The notes: generated by a model from the letters alone, not told the origin. 63,884 bases of DNA from Nocardia aobensis NBRC 100429 (GCF_000308375.1 NZ_BAFQ01000023.1:1-63884); one strand, 5' to 3'. Shown: positions 28,406 to 37,732, counted from the first letter of the stretch. Translations and numbers: made by a program.

Positions 28406-30163
28406 GTGCTCGATACCGCCGAGACTCTCACAACGCTGCGTACGCGCGGCGTTGTGGTCTATCGGCGAGGCCTGCGGCTGTTGCGACGGCTCGAGGACGA
28501 CATCATCGCGCTCAATTACGTCGGACTCGTCACCGCGACAGTATTTTTCGCGTGGTCGGTGACACCGTCGCTACTGCCGCGCGACTGGTTGTTCCAAGGC
28601 CTGATCAGCGGCCTCAACGCCGCCATCGGCTACGGCGTGGGCTGTCTGCTGGAGTGGGGTTTCCGCAGATTGATCCGGCCGCGCTTGCGTTTTCGCACAC
28701 CGTCGCTGCGGATTCGCTATGCGGTGAAGGTGACGATCCTGACGATCTGCCTGCTCACCGCGATCTACATGCTCGTCCTCTCGGCCGACTGGCAACGGCA
28801 GATCTACGAACTGATGGATATGGAGGGCACCACGCGCGCCGCCTATCTGCGCACCGGTGGGCTCAGTCTCGCGGTGGCGGCGCTGGTGGTGGCGATCTAC
28901 CGGACGGTGCGGTGGATCGTGCGGTTCTTCGCACGGCTGCTCAGCCGCTGGGTGCGGGTGCCGCCGCAGCTGGCTCCGAGCGCCGGTGCGATCGTGCTGG
29001 CCGTGGTGGCGGTGCTGCTGTTCAACGGTGTGCTGTCGGAGGCCTTCTTCACCGTCGCCAATTCGGCGTTCAGCGTGCGCAACGACAAGATGACGCCCTA
29101 CGCGGTGCAGCCGAGCGACCCCGGACGCTCCGGCAGCCCCGCATCGCTGGCCAAATGGGACACGCTCGGTTCGGAGGGGCGATGGTTCGTCTCGCACGGA
29201 CCCGATGCCTTCCGGATCGGCGCGGTGACGGGTAAGCCCGCGCGCGAACCGGTCCGGGTCTACGTCGGCCTCGGCTCGGCGGGCGAGGGGCAGACCCAGG
29301 AGCAGCTGGCGGTCGCCGAACTCGAACGCACCCACGCCTTCGACCGCAAGGTGCTGGTCATCGTCACCACCACCGGAACCGGATGGGTGAACTCGGCGTC
29401 AGCCGGTGCGCTCGAGTACATGTACGGCGGCGATACCGCGATCCTGGCCTCGCAGTACTCCTATCTGCCCAGCGTGCTGTCGTTCCTCGCGGACCGGGAG
29501 AAGGTCGCGGTGGCCGGGAAGAAGATGTTCGACGCGGTGTACGCCGCCTGGTCGGCGCGGCCGCCGCAGTCGCGGCCGAAACTACTGGTCTACGGGGAGA
29601 GCCTGGGCTCGCAGGGCTCGGAGGCCGCCTTCGACGGGCTGGCCGATCTGCGCGCCGAGGTGGACGGCGCGCTGTGGGTGGGACCGCCGAATTCGAATCG
29701 GCTGTGGAAGCAGTTCGTCGAGCGCCGCGATCCCGGCACCCGCGAGGTGGAGCCGATCTACGCCGACGGCCTCGTGGTCCGCTTCGCTTCCGGCGCACCG
29801 GATCTGGCGAAACCGTCACCGGAATGGCGGCATCCGCGCATCGCCTATCTGCAACATCCCTCCGACCCGATCGTCTGGTGGTCGCCGGATCTGATTCTCT
29901 CCCAACCGGATTGGCTCTCCGAACCGCGCGGCTCCGACGTGTCCACGCAGATGCGCTGGTGGCCGCTGGTCACCTTCTGGCAGGTCGCCGCCGACCTGAC
30001 CAACGCCCAGGGCGTCAGCGACGGGCACGGCCACAACTACGGCACCATGGTCCTCGACGGGTGGGCGGCCGTGCTGCCGCCGCCGGACTGGAATCCGCAA
30101 CTGCAGGAGAGCATTCGGACCCAGCTGGAACTGTCGGAAGCGTTCGAACGCGCGGTGAAATGA
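28406..30163 (+). CDS. Membrane alpha/beta-hydrolase (Abhydrolase_9 type)
   Basis: 585 residues. The N-terminal half has about four membrane helices (VGLVTATVFFAWSVTPSLLP, TILTICLLTAIYMLVLS, LSLAVAALVVAIYRTVRW, AIVLAVVAVLLFNGVLS). The C-terminal half is a hydrolase domain with nucleophile elbow GESLGSQG and a catalytic His probably in SDGHGHNYG. This matches the Abhydrolase_9_N/Abhydrolase_9 pair of actinobacteria, of unknown substrate, perhaps lipid related. GTG start directly ahead of the hydrophobic part. Confidence 0.85.
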   Translation: MLDTAETLTTLRTRGVVVYRRGLRLLRRLEDDIIALNYVGLVTATVFFAWSVTPSLLPRDWLFQGLISGLNAAIGYGVGCLLEWGFRRLIRPRLRFRTPSLRIRYAVKVTILTICLLTAIYMLVLSADWQRQIYELMDMEGTTRAAYLRTGGLSLAVAALVVAIYRTVRWIVRFFARLLSRWVRVPPQLAPSAGAIVLAVVAVLLFNGVLSEAFFTVANSAFSVRNDKMTPYAVQPSDPGRSGSPASLAKWDTLGSEGRWFVSHGPDAFRIGAVTGKPAREPVRVYVGLGSAGEGQTQEQLAVAELERTHAFDRKVLVIVTTTGTGWVNSASAGALEYMYGGDTAILASQYSYLPSVLSFLADREKVAVAGKKMFDAVYAAWSARPPQSRPKLLVYGESLGSQGSEAAFDGLADLRAEVDGALWVGPPNSNRLWKQFVERRDPGTREVEPIYADGLVVRFASGAPDLAKPSPEWRHPRIAYLQHPSDPIVWWSPDLILSQPDWLSEPRGSDVSTQMRWWPLVTFWQVAADLTNAQGVSDGHGHNYGTMVLDGWAAVLPPPDWNPQLQESIRTQLELSEAFERAVK

Positions 30164-30209
30164 GAGGCGTAGTCGTCGCCACGAAACCGCATTCGCACGG
30201 TGCGGGTCG

Positions 30210-30905
30210 ATGAGTCGCCGAGGCTCGGTACGCACCCTTCTGGCATCCTGCCTCGCCCTGGCGTGGAGCAATCTCGTGCTGCCGCGGCTGGGGTCGGGCA
30301 TACGCGGCCGCACGCTCGCCAACGCCGTGTTCGCGACCGGATACGCCGCTGTCTTCGGCGGCCGGCCGGAGTGGCTGTCCCGGCGCGGATTCGGCTGGGG
30401 CGCAGCCGCATTCGGCGCGGTCGGTGCTGCGTACGGCGTGGGCCTCGTCGTGCCGGGCATCCGTGATCGGATAGCGGGGGTCGCCGATCGTGCGCCGGAG
30501 GTGAGTACGGCCGAATGGGTCGGCCTGCACATTCCGATGGGCACCGTCTACAGCGAGGAGCTGATCTTCCGGGGCACGCTGGATCGGCTGTTCGAGGATG
30601 CGGGGCCCGTGCGAAGACATTGCGGCGCACTGGTATTCGGCCTCTGGCATATTCTTCCGGCGCGCTCCGCAGGCGACAGCGTCCCGATGACCGTCGCCGT
30701 CACCACCGCGGGCGGCCTGCTCTTCTCGTGGCTTCGCCGCCGCACCGGCAGCGCGACGGCGCCCGCCCTCGCCCACCTCGCCCTGAATGCCGGCGGTGCG
30801 CTGGCCCCGCCGGCGGCCGCGGCGCTGCGCCGACGGAGCCCGTCTCACCGCTACGCTCGGTGGAATGGCGCGACATTCGGCTGTGGACCCTGCTCAGGTG
30901 CGTGA
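30210..30905 (+). CDS. CPBP-family intramembrane metalloprotease
   Basis: 231 residues, several membrane helices. The CPBP (CAAX protease/bacteriocin-processing) motifs are all present: EELIFRG (glutamates and Arg), a single His in FGLWHI and the last in [10 protein letters not shown] (HxxxN). Members cleave within membranes or give bacteriocin immunity. The C-terminal 30 residues (after [10 protein letters not shown]) look random because they overlap the next gene by 41 bp in another frame; the natural end may be longer than in relatives. Confidence 0.85.
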   Translation: MSRRGSVRTLLASCLALAWSNLVLPRLGSGIRGRTLANAVFATGYAAVFGGRPEWLSRRGFGWGAAAFGAVGAAYGVGLVVPGIRDRIAGVADRAPEVSTAEWVGLHIPMGTVYSEELIFRGTLDRLFEDAGPVRRHCGALVFGLWHILPARSAGDSVPMTVAVTTAGGLLFSWLRRRTGSATAPALAHLALNAGGALAPPAAAALRRRSPSHRYARWNGATFGCGPCSGA

Positions 30906-31251
30906 TTCGGTGGCAGCGGTCGGTGCGTGGCTGCGCGACGAGTCGGCGGCGCAGCCGGGGCGGTCCGAGCTGGCGGCGGCCGTGCGCGCAACCGCGCGCA
31001 GTCTGGCCGCGGCGGCGCCGGGCGCCTCGGTGGAGGTGCGGGTACCGCCCTTCGTGGCGGTGCAGTGCATCGAGGGTCCGCGGCACACGCGCGGGACGCC
31101 GCCGAACGTGGTGGAGACCGACGCGCGGACGTGGCTGTTGCTCGCGACGGGACTGCTCGATTTCGAGACCGCGGTGGAAACGGGCGCGCTGAGCGCCTCC
31201 GGAATCCGGGCGGGAGAGTTGGCCCGCTGGCTGCCGCTGGTGGCGCTGTGA
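30865..31251 (+). CDS. Sterol-carrier-family small protein
   Basis: 128 residues. The middle ([31 protein letters not shown], read as two parts) and the end ([13 protein letters not shown]) match the bacterial 'sterol carrier family' proteins related to the MDMPI C-terminal/SCP-2-like domain. The residue block [11 protein letters not shown] is typical. It overlaps the CPBP gene by 41 bp and precedes purF at some distance, as I recall for Rv0807. Ligand unknown. Confidence 0.8.
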   Translation: MARHSAVDPAQVRDSVAAVGAWLRDESAAQPGRSELAAAVRATARSLAAAAPGASVEVRVPPFVAVQCIEGPRHTRGTPPNVVETDARTWLLLATGLLDFETAVETGALSASGIRAGELARWLPLVAL

Positions 31252-31272
31252 ATCCGGGGCGGCCTCGGTGAA

Positions 31273-32613
31273 CTAGGCCGGGGCGGGCTCGGTGCGGTTG
31301 ATCGGCTTGCGCTCCAATCCTTTTCGGTCGTAGAAGCGCGTCACGATCAACCCGAGCGCCACACCGATTCCGAGGCCGAGCACGGTCATCCAGAATCCAC
31401 GGGTGAAACCGGCCGCGCCGTTGCCGTCGAAATACAGCAGCGAACGCACCGCCAGGAACACCTGATGCATGGGTTCGAAGGTGGCCAGCCAGCCCAGGTA
31501 CTTCGGCGTCGCCTCGATCGGCACCGTGCCACCCGACGACGGCAGTCCCAGCACGATGAACAGGATCATGTTCACCAGCAGACCCGCCGAGCCGATCGCG
31601 GCCAGGATGGAGATACCGGTGAATCCGACCGCGATGATCGCGAGCACCCCGTAGAGATACAGGCCCAGCGGATTGTCCAGAGGCATCCCCAGCGCCGCGC
31701 CGATACCGAGCAGAATCGCGGAGACCACCACCGCGGCGACCGCCATGACCGCCCACTTGATCAACAGCGTGCGGAGTCTGGAGACCGGTGTGGCGGGATA
31801 GTGCACGTACCACGGCCCGTATTCGGTCGGCACGAACCCGAGGGCCGAGTCGATCATCGTGTGCACGATCATCGCGCCGAGCATGCCGGCCATCAGCAAC
31901 AACAGTGCGTAGAAGAAGGCGGTCAGCCCCTGACCGGATCCGCCCGGCAGGGGGTGGAACTCCTGCACCAGGATCTCCAGCGGTTGCGCCAGCGTGAGGC
32001 GGGTCGCGCCGGACAGCTCGGGGGCGGGCGGGCCGCCCGGCGCCGGCGTGAGCTGAGCCCGCACCTGCTCGACGAGCTGCTGACCGACCTTGTCGTTGAT
32101 CTGCGGCAGCGCCTGATTACCGAAACGCACCACGATCTGGGTGGCGTAGGTGCCCGAACGCGGATTGGTCATCAGGGTGATGATCGGACGCTCGATATCG
32201 CCCGGTATGACACTGCCCACACCCAGGATCCCCAGCCGCTTGCTGAAATCGCTGGGAATGACGACCGCGCCGTAGACCTGGCCGTTCTGCATCTGCTGCT
32301 GGGCCTCCGGCAGCCCGAGTACGCGCAGATCGATCTGATCGGCGGGCACGGCGGCACGCAGTCCGTCGGCGACCTGGTCGCCGAAGTTCACGTGTTTTTC
32401 CTGGCCGGCTGCGCCGAGCGTCTCGCCCACGTCCTGGTTGACCAGGGCGATCGGGAAGTCGTGCAGATTTCGCTGCGGATCGACGACGTAGTCGAGATAC
32501 AGCAGGCCCAGCAACGCCGCCACCACTGAGAGGACCGCCACAGGGAACATCCATCGAAACGGAATCAGCCGCCGCAGATTTCGACTTTGTAGTGCGGTGT
32601 CGGTGCTCGCCAC
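31273..32613 (-). CDS. YhgE/Pip-like (DUF3533) membrane protein
   Basis: 446 residues. One membrane helix near the start (FPVAVLSVVAALLGLLYLDYVV), a large outer domain (about 50-250: NQDVGETLGAAG, IPSDFSKR), then five helices from about 260 (AFFYALLLLMAGMLGAMIV onward). This layout is that of YhgE/Pip and ABC-2-like DUF3533 permease proteins; some act as type VII-linked or phage-receptor proteins, but no function is proven. GTG start (VASTDTALQ). Divergent from purF with 112 bp between. Confidence 0.8.
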   Translation of the reverse strand: MASTDTALQSRNLRRLIPFRWMFPVAVLSVVAALLGLLYLDYVVDPQRNLHDFPIALVNQDVGETLGAAGQEKHVNFGDQVADGLRAAVPADQIDLRVLGLPEAQQQMQNGQVYGAVVIPSDFSKRLGILGVGSVIPGDIERPIITLMTNPRSGTYATQIVVRFGNQALPQINDKVGQQLVEQVRAQLTPAPGGPPAPELSGATRLTLAQPLEILVQEFHPLPGGSGQGLTAFFYALLLLMAGMLGAMIVHTMIDSALGFVPTEYGPWYVHYPATPVSRLRTLLIKWAVMAVAAVVVSAILLGIGAALGMPLDNPLGLYLYGVLAIIAVGFTGISILAAIGSAGLLVNMILFIVLGLPSSGGTVPIEATPKYLGWLATFEPMHQVFLAVRSLLYFDGNGAAGFTRGFWMTVLGLGIGVALGLIVTRFYDRKGLERKPINRTEPAPA

Positions 32614-32682
32614 GGTCGAACCGTAGCAGCAAACAGCTCGCCACCCGGCGGATCCGGACGTGGGTTTCGCGCGGATGACCCG

Positions 32683-32688
32683 TAGAAT
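32683..32688 (+). promoter_or_regulatory. Possible -10 box of purF
   Basis: TAGAAT in the purF/DUF3533 intergenic region; would give a leader of about 30 nt that contains the GGGAG ribosome site. Confidence 0.45.
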
Positions 32689-32725
32689 GATGAGTGCCCC
32701 CCGCCCGACTAACAGGGAGCAAACG

Positions 32726-34330
32726 GTGACCCACGCCGATCTGTCTATCCCGAAGACCGCCGCAGGCCGAAACACCTCCGCAGTCGACGAGCCTGAGAAC
32801 GAGCCCCGCGAGGAGTGTGGCGTCTTCGGCGTCTGGGCTCCGGGCGAGGATGTGGCCAAGCTCACGTATTACGGCCTCTATGCCTTGCAGCACCGCGGAC
32901 AGGAGGCCGCCGGTATCGCGGTCGCCGACGGTGCGCAGGTGCTGGTGTTCAAAGACCTGGGTCTGGTCTCGCAAGTCTTCGACGAGCAGACGCTGGCGGC
33001 GATGCCCGGGCATATCGCCATCGGGCACTGCCGTTACTCGACCACCGGTTCCACCATCTGGGAGAACGCGCAGCCGATCTTCCGGACCACCGCGGTCGGC
33101 ACCGGACTCGCGTTGGGACACAACGGAAATCTGGTCAACACCGCCGAATTGGCGACCCGGGCCCGGGAATTGGGTCTGATCAACGGCCGCCTGCCGGGCA
33201 GCGCGATCACCGCCACCTCGGATTCGGATGTGATGACCGCGCTGCTGGCCCATGCCGCGGCCGACAAGAGCATCGAGCAGGCGGCCATGGAGTTGCTGCC
33301 CACGCTGCGCGGCGCCTTCTGCCTGACCTTCATGGACGAGCACACCCTCTACGCGGCGCGAGACCCGCAGGGTGTGCGGCCGCTGTGCCTGGGCCGCCTC
33401 GACCGCGGCTGGGTGGTTGCCAGCGAGACCGCCGCACTCGACATCGTGGGCGCTTCGTTCGTCCGCGAGATCGAGCCGGGCGAACTGCTGGCGATCGACG
33501 CGGACGGGGTGCGTTCGCTGCGGTTCGCCAATCCCGAACCCAAGGGCTGTGTCTTCGAATACGTCTACCTGGCCCGGCCGGATTCGACGATCGCCGGTCG
33601 CTCGGTGCACGCCACCCGGGTCGACATCGGCCGCCGGCTGGCTGCCGAACATCCCGTCGACGCCGATCTGGTGATCCCGGTCCCGGAATCCGGTACGCCC
33701 GCCGCGGTGGGCTACGCCCAGGGATCCGGTGTGCCCTACGGCCAGGGACTGATGAAGAACGCCTATGTGGGCCGTACCTTCATCCAGCCCAGCCAGACCA
33801 TCCGCCAGCTCGGTATCCGGCTCAAGCTCAACCCGTTGCGCGAGGTGATTCGCGGGAAGCGGTTGATCGTGGTCGACGACTCGATCGTCCGCGGCAACAC
33901 CCAGCGCGCCCTGATCCGGATGCTGCGCGAGGCCGGGGCGCTGGAGATCCACGTGCGCATCGCCTCACCGCCGGTCAAGTGGCCGTGCTTCTACGGCATC
34001 GACTTCGCCTCGCCGGCCGAGTTGATCGCCAACGGCGCCGGACCGGAACTGGCGGAGGGCTCGCAGGATTCGGAAGCGGCCATGGTCGAGAGCGTGCGCC
34101 GTTCCATCGGCGCCGACAGCCTGGGCTATATCTCGCTCGATGGCATGATCGCCGCCACCGAGCAGCCGCGCACCCGGTTGTGCTGCGCCTGCTTCGACGG
34201 CAAATACCCGATCCCGCTGCCCGACGAGGCCGCCGTGGGCAAGAACGTGCTCGAGGGGATTCTCTCCGGTAAGCCGGAATCGGAACTGCTGGGCGAGAAC
34301 GCCAACGCGAGCGCGCTCAGCCGCCCCTGA
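32726..34330 (+). CDS. purF: Amidophosphoribosyltransferase
   Basis: First committed purine step: glutamine plus PRPP to phosphoribosylamine. About 534 residues. The N-terminal 30 residues are a propeptide; cleavage would expose Cys31 (EECGVFGVW) as the Ntn nucleophile. The PRPP loop VVDDSIVRGNTQ is intact. Cysteines in KGCVFEYVY, WPCFYGIDF and CCACFDGKYP fit the [4Fe-4S]-containing, B. subtilis-like class. The GTG start follows CAGGGAGC. Purine nucleotides normally inhibit it by feedback. A hairpin follows. Confidence 0.97.
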   Translation: MTHADLSIPKTAAGRNTSAVDEPENEPREECGVFGVWAPGEDVAKLTYYGLYALQHRGQEAAGIAVADGAQVLVFKDLGLVSQVFDEQTLAAMPGHIAIGHCRYSTTGSTIWENAQPIFRTTAVGTGLALGHNGNLVNTAELATRARELGLINGRLPGSAITATSDSDVMTALLAHAAADKSIEQAAMELLPTLRGAFCLTFMDEHTLYAARDPQGVRPLCLGRLDRGWVVASETAALDIVGASFVREIEPGELLAIDADGVRSLRFANPEPKGCVFEYVYLARPDSTIAGRSVHATRVDIGRRLAAEHPVDADLVIPVPESGTPAAVGYAQGSGVPYGQGLMKNAYVGRTFIQPSQTIRQLGIRLKLNPLREVIRGKRLIVVDDSIVRGNTQRALIRMLREAGALEIHVRIASPPVKWPCFYGIDFASPAELIANGAGPELAEGSQDSEAAMVESVRRSIGADSLGYISLDGMIAATEQPRTRLCCACFDGKYPIPLPDEAAVGKNVLEGILSGKPESELLGENANASALSRP

Positions 34331-34347
34331 GCGGCACGGCTGACGTG

Positions 34348-34375
34348 GCCGGGCCTGTCGTCGTGGCGGCCCGGC
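34348..34375. terminator. Hairpin after purF
   Basis: A perfect 8-bp stem (GCCGGGCC with GGCCCGGC) and 12-nt loop lie 18 nt after the purF stop and before the stop of the convergent TetR gene. Confidence 0.5.
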
Positions 34376-34445
34376 GCGTTCGTCGAGGAACTGGCCGAAT
34401 CGGCCTGTGGCGCAAGCGCATTCGCCGTCGTTCCGGTTCGCCGGC

Positions 34446-35069
34446 CTAGGGGCTCGGTGACGTGCTCGGCGGTGTGAGCAATCCGCCGACCATCATCAGA
34501 ATGCACTGCTCGGCCTCGGCGCCGGCCGCATCCGGATCGTCGGCGTGCGCGACGATCATGCCCGCCTCGGTGACAGCGGCCAGAATCAATTGGGCCAGGG
34601 TACGGACCGGGACCGCGGGCGCGAGTCCGGACTCCACGGCCAGTTCCAGCTGATTCATGATCAGGCCGAGGCCGTGGCGCGCTTCCATCTCCCGCCAGCC
34701 CTGCCAGCCGAGTACCGCCGGACCGTCCGACATGGCGATCCGGACCGTTTCCGGGCGGCGGCTGATCACGAGGAAGGTGTGCAGGCCGGTCGCCATCGCG
34801 GCCAGCAGATCGGTCGGGTCGGGCAGGGTGTCGATCGCATCCCTGATCTCCTCGGTGTTGTCCGCCTCGAGCTGTTCCAGTACCGCGATGAACAGGCCAC
34901 GCTTGTCGCCGTAGTGATGATGCAGCGCGCCGCGGGTGACACCGGCCGCGGCGACGATCTCTTCCGCCGACACCGCGGAATATCCGCGTTCGGCGAACAG
35001 CCGCCGCCCGACCGCCTCGAGACTCGCCCGCGTCGCGCGTGATCTGTCCTCCTGGCTACGGCGTGGCAT
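34446..35069 (-). CDS. TetR-family regulator of the adjacent hydrolase
   Basis: 207 residues. HTH at residues 10-55 (GYSAVSAEEIVAAAGVTRGA, LHHHYGDKRGLF). The C-terminal effector part resembles the TetR_C group with AMSDGPAVLGWQGW. It is the second gene of a two-gene operon: its first 14 bp overlap the end of the hydrolase gene. The 15-bp palindrome in the operon promoter is its likely operator, giving autorepression. Confidence 0.92.
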   Translation of the reverse strand: MPRRSQEDRSRATRASLEAVGRRLFAERGYSAVSAEEIVAAAGVTRGALHHHYGDKRGLFIAVLEQLEADNTEEIRDAIDTLPDPTDLLAAMATGLHTFLVISRRPETVRIAMSDGPAVLGWQGWREMEARHGLGLIMNQLELAVESGLAPAVPVRTLAQLILAAVTEAGMIVAHADDPDAAGAEAEQCILMMVGGLLTPPSTSPSP

Positions 35070-35922
35070 GCAGCCGAGTGAACTCCACGATCAACTGGCT
35101 GAGCAACTCGGGCTGGTCCTCGGCGATGAAGGTGAGCGAATCGTCGATCGTGCGCAGGGTGGCATCGGGCAGATCGTGTGCCAGCCGCTGCGCGAACTCG
35201 AGCCGGAACACCTTGTCCTCGGGCGCCCAGGCCAGCAGCACCGGCAGATCCCACTCGCCGAAACTGCGTGCGGCCGCGAGGGTGTGACGCTTGTGGATAT
35301 CGCGCAGGAACCGGCGCAGGTCGGCGCGGATCGCCGCGGAGTTGCGGCTCGGCAGCAGATACGAATCCGCGATCTCGTGCGGCAGCGGCTGTTTCGTGAC
35401 CAGCCCGTAGGCGATGGGCAGACGCTGCGCCGGCCGGAAACGCAGGCTCTGCAGAACCGCGGTGAGCAGGCCGGGCACGCGCGAGAGTCGCGGCAGCGGA
35501 GTGAACGGCTGCGGGAAGAACTTCTCGTAGGCGTCGCAGTTGGTGAACACCACGCGTCCGACGCGGCTGCGGTCGCGCGACAGCATGATCTGCGTGATCG
35601 CACCGCCGGTGTCGTTGGCCACCAGGGTGACGTCGGTGAGATCGAGTTCCCGCAGGAACGCCGCGATCAGGTCGGCCGCGCCGGCCGGGGACAGGTCGGC
35701 GGCGGGCATCGGCTCCGAATGCGAGCCGAACGGCCAGTCCGGGGTGAGGCAGCGATGCCCGGCCGCGGCGACGTCCGGCACCACCTTGCGCCACAGATCG
35801 GCATTGACGAGCAGGCCGTGCACGAAGACCACCGGCGAACCGGAACCGGTGTCGTGATAGCGGATGCGGCCGCCCGGCACCGCGACGTGTCGAATCGGGC
35901 CGAGGCTGGTGCTGATTCCCAT
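35056..35922 (-). CDS. Alpha/beta hydrolase, dehalogenase-like, no obvious catalytic His
   Basis: 288 residues. Fold markers: oxyanion region VFVHGLLVNADLW, nucleophile elbow LVANDTGGAI with Asp104 in place of Ser (haloalkane dehalogenase/epoxide hydrolase style), and acidic residue in WAPEDKVF. The usual C-terminal G-H-F is replaced by DDSLTFIAEDQPE, so the base histidine is missing from its normal place. The ATG has GGAAGG 8 nt upstream and was preferred over an upstream start at 35985, which would lie inside the promoter. Cotranscribed with and probably repressed by the TetR gene. Confidence 0.85.
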   Translation of the reverse strand: MGISTSLGPIRHVAVPGGRIRYHDTGSGSPVVFVHGLLVNADLWRKVVPDVAAAGHRCLTPDWPFGSHSEPMPAADLSPAGAADLIAAFLRELDLTDVTLVANDTGGAITQIMLSRDRSRVGRVVFTNCDAYEKFFPQPFTPLPRLSRVPGLLTAVLQSLRFRPAQRLPIAYGLVTKQPLPHEIADSYLLPSRNSAAIRADLRRFLRDIHKRHTLAAARSFGEWDLPVLLAWAPEDKVFRLEFAQRLAHDLPDATLRTIDDSLTFIAEDQPELLSQLIVEFTRLHATP

Positions 35923-35956
35923 GACATGCCTTCCGGAGTGGGGGTGATGTGTTCCA

Positions 35957-35985
35957 GAGTTACCTACATACCGTATGTATGTCAA
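35957..35985 (-). promoter_or_regulatory. Sigma-70 promoter with TetR operator in its spacer
   Basis: On the minus strand TTGACA (35980-35985) and TAACTC (35957-35962) are separated by exactly 17 bp. The spacer holds the palindrome TACATAC-x-GTATGTA (35965-35979), 7-bp half-sites around one base. Binding would block RNA polymerase directly. Confidence 0.85.
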
Positions 35986-36109
35986 TGGCGGATGTGACGG
36001 TAGCCTCGAATCCGTACGTGCAGCCCAATACCGGTGCAGTCTCGTTATCCGGCTCCGGTAGCGTGATCAGGCATCTGTCCGCCGATTCGGTTTGGAGCTT
36101 TCCCGAACA

Positions 36110-37228
36110 ATGACTGAGCAGACCCCGAGTGGTGCCGGTGTGAACGACACCGGCGCCGACGAGGCCCAATCCGGAGGCGCGTCGTATGCCGCCGCCGGTG
36201 TCGACATCGAGGCCGGCGACCGCGCAGTCGAGTTGTTCGCGCCGCTGGCCAAGAAGGCCAGCCGGCCCGAGGTGCAGGGCGGTCTGGGCGGTTTCGCCGG
36301 ATTGTTCGCGCTCAAGGGTGGCTACCGGGAACCGCTGCTGGCCGCCTCCACCGACGGTGTGGGCACCAAGATCGCGGTCGCGCAGGCGCTGGACAAACAC
36401 GACACGGTCGGCCTGGACCTGGTCGCCATGGTCGTCGACGACCTTGTCGTCTGCGGCGCGGAACCGCTGTTCCTGCAGGACTACATCGCGGTCGGCAAGG
36501 TGGTTCCGGAACGAGTCGCGCAGATCGTGTCCGGTATCGCCGAGGGCTGCATCCAGGCCGGATGTGCGCTGCTGGGCGGCGAGACGGCCGAGCATCCGGG
36601 CCTGATGGGCGCCGACGACTACGACATCTCCGCGACCGGCGTCGGCGTCGTGGAGGCGGACGAGGTGCTGGGACCGGACCGGGTCCGCCCCGGCGACGTC
36701 GTCATCGCGATGGGCTCCTCGGGCCTGCATTCCAACGGCTACAGCCTGGCGCGCCGGGTGCTGCTCGACATCGATCGGATGGCGCTCACCGGGCACGTCG
36801 AGGAATTCGGCCGCACCCTGGGCGAAGAGTTGCTGGAACCTACCAAGATCTATGCCAAGGATTGTCTGGCGCTGATCGCCGAGACCGATGTGCGCACCTT
36901 CGCGCACGTCACCGGCGGCGGCCTGGCGAACAATCTGGCTCGCGTGCTGCCGGCCGGGCTCGTCGCCGAAATCGACCGCGGCACCTGGAATCCCGCGCCG
37001 ATCTTCAAGCTGATCGCGCAGCGCGGCCGGGTCGAGCGGGCGGAGATGGAGAAGACCTTCAACATGGGCGTCGGCATGGTCGCCGTCGTCGCCCCCGAGG
37101 ATGCCGATCGTGCGCTCGCGGTGCTGACCGCGCGGCATATCGAATGCTGGACCCTGGGATCGGTCAAGAAGGCCAAGGACGCCGACGCCGCGCGCGTGGC
37201 GCTGCTCGGCGAACATCCCCGATTCTGA
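36110..37228 (+). CDS. purM: Phosphoribosylformylglycinamidine cyclo-ligase
   Basis: 372 residues. Closes the imidazole ring, FGAM to AIR, using ATP. Hallmarks: SYAAAGVDIEAGDRAVELF at the start, the family signature STDGVGTKI, GGETAEHPG and GSSGLHSNGYSL. Length normal. The ATG after GGAGC is used, not the TTG at 36092. Preceded at a distance by purF on the same strand, with the hydrolase/TetR pair inserted between them compared with the remembered adjacent purF-purM of mycobacteria. A terminator follows. Confidence 0.97.
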   Translation: MTEQTPSGAGVNDTGADEAQSGGASYAAAGVDIEAGDRAVELFAPLAKKASRPEVQGGLGGFAGLFALKGGYREPLLAASTDGVGTKIAVAQALDKHDTVGLDLVAMVVDDLVVCGAEPLFLQDYIAVGKVVPERVAQIVSGIAEGCIQAGCALLGGETAEHPGLMGADDYDISATGVGVVEADEVLGPDRVRPGDVVIAMGSSGLHSNGYSLARRVLLDIDRMALTGHVEEFGRTLGEELLEPTKIYAKDCLALIAETDVRTFAHVTGGGLANNLARVLPAGLVAEIDRGTWNPAPIFKLIAQRGRVERAEMEKTFNMGVGMVAVVAPEDADRALAVLTARHIECWTLGSVKKAKDADAARVALLGEHPRF

Positions 37229-37239
37229 CCGGAAATACG

Positions 37240-37282
37240 ATCGCCTCCTCGACCCGGGTACGGCCCGGTTCGGGGAGGCGAT
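37240..37282 (+). terminator. Terminator of purM
   Basis: Outer arms ATCGCCTCC (37240-37248) and GGAGGCGAT (37274-37282), with an inner CCCGG/CCGGG-type pairing, followed by TGTCGTT. It starts 12 nt after the stop codon. Confidence 0.75.
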
Positions 37283-37481
37283 TGTCGTTCGGTTGAGCCG
37301 CTGCGGCATCCGAAGGCGACCGGCGGAAGCGCGGCCGGGCGGCAATGTGCCGAGGCACGTTCAACGCGGGTAGTGCCGCCCTCGGTATCACTGATACCCG
37401 CGGCGGCAACCCGTACTACGAGCCCTCATCGAGGTGGGATCGGTCGACCCTATCGGCCGAAAACGCTGCGCGACGTGCGAA

Positions 37482-37506
37482 GGGGGAGGCCCCTCAGGCC
37501 TCCCCC
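37482..37506 (-). terminator. Terminator of the DUF3073 gene
   Basis: A perfect 10-bp stem (GGGGGAGGCC with GGCCTCCCCC) and 5-nt loop lie 20 nt beyond the stop codon on the minus strand, followed by TTC. Confidence 0.75.
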
Positions 37507-37525
37507 TGCAACGCGTCGATCGGAG

Positions 37526-37732
37526 TCAGCGGCGCCAGTCGTCGTAGTCCTCATCTTCCTCCCAGCGCTTGAGCGATTCGTCCGAATCGTGTTCTTCGGA
37601 CAGCACACCGCTCCGCCGGGGGGTGTGCCCCGACAGCTCGCGCTGAAGGCTCGCGAAGTCGGTCGACGGCGAGCTGTACTTCAGCTCGCGTGCAACCTTG
37701 GTCTGCTTTGCCTTAGCCCGGCCACGGCCCAT
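37526..37732 (-). CDS. DUF3073 protein
   Basis: 68 residues. Highly conserved actinobacterial family: begins MGRGRAKAKQTKVARELKYS and ends in an acidic, Trp-containing tail (SLKRWEEDEDYDDWRR). The basic start and acidic end suggest an RNA or protein partner, but no function is known. It lies next to purM in opposite orientation, as I recall for Rv0810c. Confidence 0.95.
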   Translation of the reverse strand: MGRGRAKAKQTKVARELKYSSPSTDFASLQRELSGHTPRRSGVLSEEHDSDESLKRWEEDEDYDDWRR

